The position numbers were made by a program, and so were the translations under genes. The notes beneath the pieces are model-generated. The model was not told the DNA's origin and made no database searches. It worked only from the letters and a program-made list of their open reading frames with translations. Of a stretch of DNA of 64,000 nucleotides, positions 56,822 through 64,000 are shown one piece after another. This DNA is from Lottia gigantea (lineage: Eukaryota > Mollusca > Gastropoda > Lottiidae): positions 1,186,432 to 1,250,431 of the forward strand of contig NW_008709504.1 of assembly GCF_000327385.1 (NCBI RefSeq). Reading direction: 5' to 3'. Position 1 is the first letter of the stretch. Every line of letters begins with the position of its first letter.

Positions 56822-57875
56822 CTACCAGTTTTTTGAATGGGCTTGTTTTCTACAAGCGTGGCGCGTCTGTCCGGGCGTGTGGCAATTAAAACAAATGGGC
56901 CTGCCGTCTTGTGTAAACTGATATTGATTAGACCGCGGTGTATTTTGAAAAGACTGTGGTATGTGTGAACGATAATAACCTTGAGTATGTGCGCGGGAAT
57001 GATGCAAATCCGAACGACCGTGAAACTGGTTATGAGTCATTGGTTTATGATAAGAACGAGAATAATCATGAGAGCGCGGCGGATCATTGGGGCGTGACCG
57101 GTGAGGTATTGGATTAGACCGTTGGTTCGATGGGGGACGTGAATTGTGAGAACTGGATTGTGAATGATTCGGCATTCTATGGATATCAGCAATAAGCTTA
57201 TCTACTTTATTGCTAAGATTATTGACTTGCGCAATGGTGTCTAGTTCCATTGGTTCCTCAGTGCGCTAGGTCCGTAACAAATTACAGGTACGAGCCGTTT
57301 GTTGCTCCACTAGAGCCGACTTGACTTTCCTCTAGCGTCAAAGGTTGGTCGCGAATTAACTTGCGAATAATAAAATGTTCTCGCAGCCCGTCCATGAAAA
57401 CATCTTTAAGAATGCCCTGTATGATGGGATGAACTAATTCATCGCCAGTGTAGGCATCCTCGGCTGTGCTGAGAATACGGTCTCCATAAGTCTGAACAGA
57501 TTCTCCGAAATTTTGTTTTAAACTTAACAATTTTTTCTTAGCGAATTGAATATCTGACAAATCGCTGAAATGAATTTTTAACGCCGATTTTAGATGGCGC
57601 CAAGAACAAGTAGGGTTGCTTTTGATGTAGCGTATAACATAATTAGATGCTGGGCCAGTAACCGACATAAGACAAAAATTACGTAGTCGTTCATAATCAG
57701 CTTGACAAAGCAAACCTACATGTTCAAGGTCTCGTATCCAGTCCGAAAATTTATGATTTCCCTTGCCGGAAAAAGGTCTCAAATAATTTGGAAGGGACTG
57801 GGCACGAAGTTCTAACTGGAGTTTGTAAAAATTCTCAGCTAATATTTTGACGGGTACAATTTCACTACCAGGCAT
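56822..57875 (-). pseudogene. Gypsy gag and nucleocapsid-like region (fossil)
   Basis: 57282-57875: 197 residues from MPGSEIVPVKI with LRPFSGKGNHKFSDWIRDLE and the helical capsid-like segment up to LTLEES. 56822-57250: Arg/His/Ser-rich with PICFNCHTPGQTRHACR, a zinc-knuckle-type motif near its end. Located directly after the 5' LTR region. Confidence 0.85.
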
Positions 57876-58244
57876 TTTGAAAGTAAACGAGTTAAGGGGA
57901 ACTTAATTAGGTGATGAGAGAGAGAATAATTTAACCTTAAAAACAAGTATAATGTATCTTAATATCTTAATCTTATTAAGTATTGGTCAAACGTGTTCGG
58001 AACAAAAAGGCTACTAAAGAGGTACTTACTGGTTGGTAACGTAGGCTTATCTGTGGAGTTTTTCCTTAGTTCTAGGCTTGTGTTGTCGTCAACAGTTGGT
58101 TGACTTCAGTAGTTGATTCAATTACAGTGGACTTCAATAGTTGGTGGCAATACTGCATGGACTTCACATTGTGTATTGTAGACGACCGCTTTGTAAGGTT
58201 TTCTTGTTAGTGAACAAAAAAAAAATCCTGGTCTTTGGCTCCAC
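57876..58244 (-). promoter_or_regulatory. Gypsy 5' untranslated region with primer binding site
   Basis: Between 5' LTR and gag. The minus strand next to the LTR reads TGGAGCCAAAGACCAGGATT (58224-58243), a plausible primer binding site one base from the LTR end. Confidence 0.55.
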
Positions 58245-58681
58245 TCTAGCGTCCCAGCTCCCGTATATATTAAGACTTTATAATTATCAACTGTTTTATT
58301 CAATCTATTTAACTAGTTAGTTAAATACACATACGAGATGTACGATGGAAAATACTGGAATTGTGGAACTCTATTATTCCACTCATATTCATACTCATTT
58401 GAGAAAACCAATTAATATTTTTAATGAAACAAGTGTTGAATTATCTTGGTGGTCAATCATATATATAAAATATTGAATGACCACGATTAAAAGGAATTAA
58501 TTCTATCCAATATGTTACAACCATTAAATTTACTTTTTTAATAGTTTTTTATCAGCATATTGAACTCTTGAACTTGGTCTAAATGAGTTCACACATGATA
58601 ACAATCAATTTGTATTATTTCAATTTGATCATAATTTCACTTGTATCGATTCTCTCAAATGAATATTAGCATAACATTACA
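58245..58681 (-). repeat. 5' LTR of the Gypsy element
   Basis: 437 bp, partner of 49675-50112. Confidence 0.9.
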
Positions 58682-58892
58682 ATTTCCTCACCAGCCAGTG
58701 GGTTTATGCCTTCAAACATCCTTTTTATATGCCCAAATGGAAATGTGGACGTATATTGCCGTCGCAATAGAGACTTCAGTTGAAACACAAGAGAAACTAC
58801 AGTTTTTTACTGATTTTAATTGAATTTGTTGTGATCATTTATATTGATGAGATCTTGGTCAAGTTTGGATATGACGAGCTTTCGATGAACGG

Positions 58893-60790
58893 TTTTTATA
58901 CTCCCACATGAATATGTGGTCGTATATTGTCGTCGCCCCTGTCCGTCGGTCCTTCGGTCAACATTTCATGTGAGCACTATGGAGACTACAGTTTTTATCT
59001 GATTTTAATAAAACTTGGTGTGATGCTTTAGATTGATAAGATCTCGGTCAAGTTCGAATTTGACATATTTTGGATGAACTGTTTTTGAGATATTGACTTA
59101 GAACGCCTTGAAATTTGTTAAAAATTGTTCGTGAGCAGGATTAAAGCTACAGTTTTAATCTGATTCTGATGAAACTTGGTGTGATCATTGGAATTCATAA
59201 GATCTCGAACAAGTTCTAACTTGACGCATTTTCGATGAACGGTTTTTGAGTTATTGCCCTTGACTTTGTTAAAACGCGTCAAAATTTGTTAAAAATAGTT
59301 CATGAGCAGGATTGAACTACAGTTTTCAACTGATTCGAACAAGTTCTAACTTGACGCATTTTCGATGAACGGTTTTTGAGTTATTTCCCTTGACTTTGTA
59401 AAAACATGTCAAAATTTATTAAAAAAAGTTTGTGAGCAGGATTGAAGCTACAGTTTTCAACCGATTCTGATGAAACTTGGTGTGATCATTGGAATTGATA
59501 AGATCTCGGATAATTTCTAACTTGACGGATTTTCGATGAATGGTTTTTGAGTTATTGCCCTTGACTTTGTTAAAACGCGTCGAAATTTGTTAAAAATAGT
59601 TTGTGAGCAGGATTGAAGCTACAGTTTTCAACCGATTCTGATGAAACTTGTTGTGATCATTGGAATTGATAAGATCTCGGACAAATTTTAACTTGATGCA
59701 TTTTTGATGAACGGTTTTCGAGTTATTGCCCTTGACTTTGTAAAAACGCGTCAAAATTTGTTCGTGAGCGCAATAGAAGCTACAGTTTTCAACCGATTCT
59801 GATGAAACTTGGTGTGATCATTGGAATTGATAAGATCTCGGATAATTTCTAACTTGACGGATTTTCGATGAATGGTTTTTGAGTTATTGCCCTTGACTTT
59901 GTTAAAACGCGTCGAAATTTGTTAAAAATAGTTTGTGAGCAGGATTGAAGCTACAGTTTTCAACCGATTCTGATGAAACTTGGTGTGATCATTGGAATTG
60001 ATAAGATCTCGGACAAGTTCTAACTTGACGCATTTTAGATGAACGGTTAATGAGTTATTGCCCTTGACTTTGTAAAAACGCGTCAATATTTGTTTAAAAG
60101 TAGTTTGTGAGCAGGATTGACACTACAGTTTTCAACCGATTCTGATGAAACTTGTTGTGATCATTGGAATTGATAAGATCTCGGACAAATTCTAACTTGA
60201 TGCATTTTTGATGAACGGTTTTCGAGTTATTGCCCTTGACTTTGTAAAAACGCGTCAAAATTTGTTCGTGAGCGCAATAGAAGCTACAGTTTTCAACCGA
60301 TTCTGATGAAACTTGGTGTGATCATTGAAATTAATAAGATCACGGACAAGTTCTAACTTGACACATTTTCGATGAAATGTTTTTGAGTTAATGCCATTAA
60401 CTTACGAAAAACGCGTCAAAATTTGTTTGTGAGCACAATAGAAGCTACAGTTTTCAGCCGGTTCTGATGAAACTTGGTGTTATCATTGGAATTGATAAGA
60501 TCTCAGACAAGTTCTAACAAGAGATATTTTTGATGAACATTTTTTGAGTTATTGCCCTTGACTTTGTAAACACGCGTCAAAAGTTGTTTTTTGCCCTTGA
60601 TTAGAGCTGTGTGATTTAATTGTTTGTTGTATTTGGGTTATTGATATTGATTTTAAAAAATTTTGTGGAATTATTCAGCATAAATAATTTCTTCAATATG
60701 AGAAAAATTCGTACTTTAGTCACTAAAGACTGTTTTATCATTTCTGACAGCTGCCAGTGGGCGTATGTTAGCTTGCATCGCAAGCTAAGT
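58893..60790 (+). mobile_element. Nested HINE/pearl-type repeat H9
   Basis: TATACTCCCACAT...ATGTGGTCGTAT hairpin start, GTCCGTCGGTCC, about nine core units (spacing mostly 161-172 bp), GATTAGAGCTGTGTGATTTA, CAGCTGCCAGTGGGCG and terminal hairpin AGCTTGCATCGCAAGCT. Confidence 0.8.
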
Positions 60791-60959
60791 TTGAGTTATT
60801 GCCCTTGACTTTGTTAAAATGCATTGAAATTTGTTAAAATTAGTTCGTGAGCAGGATTGAAGCTACAGCTTTCAACCGATTCTGATGAAACTTTGTGTGA
60901 TCTTTGGAATTCATAAGATCTTGGACAAGTTCTAACTTGACGCATTTTCGATGAACGGT

Positions 60960-62062
60960 TTTTTATACGCCCACATTTTACGTCAACATTTCTTGTGAGC
61001 ACTATAGAGACTACAGGTTTTATCTGATTTTGATAAAACTTGGTGTGATGGTTTAGATTGATAAGATCTCGGTCAAGTTTGAATTTGACATATTTTCGAT
61101 GAACGGTTTTTGAGATATTGCCCTTGACTTAGAACGCCTTGAAATTTGTTAAAAATAGTTCGTGAGCAGGATTGAAGCTACAGTTTTCATCCGATTCTGA
61201 TGAAACTTGGTGTGATCATTGGAATTCATAAGATCTCGGACAAGTTCTAACTTGACGCATTTTCGATGAACGGTTTTTGAGTTATTACCCTTGACTTTGT
61301 TAAAACGCGTCGAAATTTGTTAAAAATAGTTTGTGAGCAGGATTGAAGCTACAGTTTTCAACCGATTCTGATGAAACTTGGTGTGATCATTGGAATTGAT
61401 AAGATCTCGGACAAGTTCTAACTTGACGCATTTGCGATGAATGGTTTTTGAGTTATTGCCCTTGACTTTGTTAAAATGCTTTGAAATTTGTTAAAAATAG
61501 TTCGTGAGCAGGATTGAAGCTACAGTTCTCAACCGATTCTGATGAAACTTGGTGTGATCATTGAAATTGATAAGATCTCAGACGAATTCCAAATTGACGC
61601 ATTTTCGATGAATGGTTTTTGAGTTATTGCCCTTGACTTTGTAAAACCCTTCAAAATTTGTTTGTGAGCACAATAGAAGCTACAGTTTTCAACCGATTTT
61701 GATGAAACTTGGTGTGATCAATGGAATTGATAAGATCTCGGACAAGTTCTAACTTGACCCATTTTAGATGAACTTTTTTTGAGTTATTGCCCTTGACTTT
61801 GTAAACATGCGTCAAAAGTTGTTTTTTGCCCTTGATTAGAGCTATGTGATTTAATTGTTTGTTGTATTTGGGTTATTGATATTGATTTTAAAAAATTTTG
61901 TGGAATTACTCAGCATAAATAACTGGCATATATATGTAATTGAATTCAAAGTAATAAAATTTCTTCAATATGAAAAGATTCGCACTTTAGTCACTAAAGA
62001 CTGTTTTATCATTTCTAACAGCTGCCAGTGGGCGTATCTTACCTTGCCTCGCAAGCTATCTT
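60960..62062 (+). mobile_element. Nested HINE/pearl-type repeat H10
   Basis: Shortened 5' end (TATACGCCCACAT, second arm of the hairpin lost), about five core units, full 3' block, terminal hairpin CTTGCCTCGCAAG with CTATCTT. A 40-bp insertion near 61921 (ACTGGCATATATATG) is shared in type with 62648. Confidence 0.75.
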
Positions 62063-62229
62063 TGAGTTCTTGCCCTTGACTTAGGAAAAACGCATCAAAA
62101 TTTGTTTGTGAACACAATAGAGACTACAGTTTTCAACTCATTTTAATGAAATTTAGTCTGATTATTTATATTGATAAGTTCTTGGTCAAGTTCAAATTTG
62201 ACAATCTTTCGATGAATGGTTTTTGATTT

Positions 62230-62628
62230 CGGGGAAGGGAGGGTTTGATTCTCCCAAATGTACAGGCCTAGGGTGGAGCAGACACTTTATTTAGAAATTA
62301 GGATTAAGGGTCTTGATATTGGGTTTTCTTCTGTTCTTATTCTGATCTGAAATTAGAAAAAATAACTCGCCCGATGGGCGAGAAGTATAGTATCTGTTAT
62401 GTACTGATTGTTTTTAGTTTACTATGAACAATATTATCATTTAAGTTCTTATTTTTTGAATATGCAACTATCATTTTCTGCTTATAGACATGGGGGAATT
62501 TCTCTTGAAGGCTCTTATAGTGGGCATGAACTATCTTGCTTGCTCGATTGCTGGTTGTATTAAACGGGACAACAAAGGGTGCTATGCCTACATTATGATG
62601 AATATTTGGTCCTATAGGTCTTGCTGTT
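62230..62628 (-). mobile_element. Penelope-like element copy D (3' fragment)
   Basis: From the common 3' end (CTTCCCCG on the minus strand) through the CTCGCCC/GGGCGAG hairpin into the last ~70 codons of the endonuclease protein. Severely 5'-truncated. Inserted in the 3' part of H8. Confidence 0.9.
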
Positions 62629-62796
62629 GGTATTTCTCAGCATAAATAACTGGCAGTAAATATATATATCATTGAATTCAAACTATTAAAATTTCTTTAA
62701 TATGAGAAAATTCATACATTAGTCACATTAAACACTGCTTTATCATTTCTGACAGCTGCCATTGGGCGTATGTTATCTTGCCTGGTAAGCTATCTT

Positions 62797-63009
62797 TAAC
62801 ATTAAATAAGCCCTGTTTGTATTTGAATGGTGCAAGTGCTAGACAGTATACATATACTTATAAATAGTTTCTGGGTAAAATTCGTAAACAAGAAGTGTAG
62901 AAGGGCATTGCTGTAGCTCTTAAAGTCTTAAATCTGAAGGCTTAATTGATTTTTAATTTTTGAAACTTTATGAATGAAACAAATTTATATGTTTCTTCTC
63001 TCATTAAAG
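62797..63009 (+). other. Intron end before the host exon
   Basis: Ends in a pyrimidine-rich stretch TTTCTTCTCTCATTAAAG, a good splice acceptor with AG at 63008-63009. Confidence 0.65.
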
Positions 63010-64000
63010 GTCAAAGTTGTGAAGAGAGTATAAATCAAGTTTCACCAGTAAAATCAACTGACATCATACCTTCTCCAGCAGCCACTGTTCCTAACTTTGT
63101 TTCATTACCACAGACATTGTGTTTTACTCAACCAAGTCTATCACAAGCAATAACCTCTGCTCCTCATATCACATCAGGAACACATACTCCAATCAGTATC
63201 CTTGGATTTCCAGTTAATCAATTCAATCAATTTGTTCATCAAATACCAATCAATCAGTTCACATCTGCTGTTCAAGGATTTCCTATCAATCAGGCTATTT
63301 TTACCACTGGTCAAGGACAATTTTTACAAGGATCATGTAACCCATTTTCACCATTGATTATGAATCCTCAACAATCTGTCATGACAAACACATTGATTGG
63401 CTCGCCTGCAAATACAGGAACCATAGACACTATGACACCATTGTCCATAATTTCCACACCACTAAGTTTACCAAGTTTTGTAGAACCCCATGTTGAAATA
63501 GATAGTGAAACAGAAACCAAGAAATTATTACAATATGAGTCATCTAAAGATTGTTTTCAGCGATTGGATATCTGTGATGCCCCTTTTTTTGAGGAAGATG
63601 ACAAACCAAAAGAGGTCGGCTACCTTGAAACTGTTGAAAAAGAATGTGCTCTTCCTGAAATTATTCTGGAGAATAGCAACTTTTTAAATACCGATCAAAA
63701 TTTAAATTTAGAAAGTTTATCGTATAAAAATAGAAGTAGTGATCAAATCGAAAACAATAACTCAAAACTTCCTTCAATGCAAACAGAAATGCCATCCTCA
63801 CCACTCGTAGATCATTCAAAATTAAAGGATTCTGAAGTTCTTGTTAGTCCAGCATGTAATGCATTTCAAGTGGAGGATGAAAAGATGTCTGAAATTATGA
63901 GAAGATACAGGCGCAATTTAAATCCAAAGAAAAAGAAATCAAGCAAACATCATCAGGAGAAAGAGAGTGATAAAGACAAAACAATAAAAAAAGAGTATAT
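63010..64000 (+). CDS. Long open exon of an unrecognised host protein (partial)
   Basis: Open without a stop for 991 nt to the window edge in the frame that reads QSCEESINQVSPVKSTDIIP after two leading bases. About 330 residues. The first ~150 are rich in Gln, Asn, Pro, Ser, Thr and Phe with loose repeats (FPVNQFNQF, IPINQF, FPINQAIF). The middle is acidic and Ser/Leu-rich. The end is strongly basic (MRRYRRNLNPKKKKSSKHH). This composition suggests a nuclear regulator with a disordered activation-type region, but I recognise no domain. Codon use is ordinary and unlike the surrounding repeats. A 60-codon ORF at 63505 is a shadow in another frame. The gene continues beyond the window. Confidence 0.75.

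Larger units (their letters stand above)
49675..58681 (-). mobile_element. Ty3/Gypsy element with envelope-like region (fossil)
   Basis: 9.0 kb, two LTRs (49675-50112 and 58245-58681) and a likely 4-bp duplication ATTT (49671-49674 and 58682-58685). Minus-strand order: gag, CCHC-type segment, protease, RT, RNase H, integrase, then an envelope-like region before the 3' LTR. The LTRs differ at about 15 positions by eye (~3-4%), suggesting a fairly recent insertion. Internal genes carry several breaks (roughly five to ten), so it looks broken. It lies antisense in the presumed host intron. Confidence 0.9.
58722..62796 (+). mobile_element. HINE/pearl-type repeat H8 with two nested copies
   Basis: Outer element starts at 58722 (TTTTTATATGCCC hairpin) and ends with CTTGCCTGGTAAG hairpin plus CTATCTT at 62796. 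Its first core unit is interrupted at GAACGGTTTTT (58892) by H9. One unit resumes at TGAGTTATTGCCC (60791), and the next GGTTTT (60960) is followed by H10. After H10, TGAGTTCTTGCCC resumes (62063). A PLE fragment (62230-62628) splits the 3' part. Non-coding throughout. Confidence 0.75.

Noticed and set aside
59300-62000. CTGATGA followed by AAAC in each HINE core unit, resembling a hammerhead ribozyme core (known in some PLEs)
   Set aside because: There is no room for helix II between CTGATGA and the GAAA-like part, and no pairing arms for helices I and III were seen.
1-64000. tRNA, rRNA or other structured RNA genes
   Set aside because: No convincing T-arm and anticodon-arm combination or rRNA core was seen; the tRNA-like strings found are retrotransposon primer sites.

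Overview
This is animal genomic DNA made mostly of nested transposable elements. I infer a marine invertebrate, probably a mollusc: Penelope-like retroelements (PLEs) with GIY-YIG endonucleases, BEL/Pao and env-bearing Ty3/Gypsy elements, a DIRS-like fossil, and many 'pearl/HINE-type' repeats (hairpin ends, ~165-bp tandem core). The species cannot be named from the sequence alone. Only one host gene is visible. Two assembly gaps are present (8925-9488, 28474-29053).

Layout. 1-1935: a 58-bp minisatellite with a ~0.72-kb higher-order period. 2397-22364: one BEL/Pao insertion on the minus strand, recognised because the same 5-bp target duplication (ACGGC) lies at 2392-2396 and 22365-22369. Its RT gene was entered by two unrelated terminal-inverted-repeat elements: an 8.1-kb one with an 8-bp duplication (6511-14656) and a 3.7-kb one with a 9-bp duplication (14743-18455). 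The 8.1-kb element carries a HINE-type repeat (7599-14120), which carries a tandem pair of PLEs (7688-12988), one with an upstream SGNH-hydrolase ORF. The 3.7-kb element carries an inverted minisatellite and an 83-bp hAT-like MITE. A LINE fragment sits in the BEL 3' end.

22674-24596 is a third copy of the same PLE. 24597-28473 is a second BEL/Pao element on the plus strand, cut by the gap. 29054-38640 holds unique DNA, HINE-type repeats, a second PLE family beside an L1-ORF1p-like coding segment, and a palindromic MITE.

40670-64000 looks like a host gene on the plus strand. A 31-nt first coding exon (40670-40700, GTAAGT donor) is phase-compatible with a long open exon starting at 63010 and running off the window. 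The intervening ~22.3 kb would be an intron filled with a DIRS-like fossil, HINE-type arrays, an array of NRF1-like palindromes, a 153-bp satellite, and an antisense 9.0-kb Ty3/Gypsy element (49675-58681) with LTRs, gag, pol and an envelope-like region. The HINE-type repeats at 58722-62796 are nested inside one another at the same T-run of their own core repeat, the most system-like behaviour in the window.
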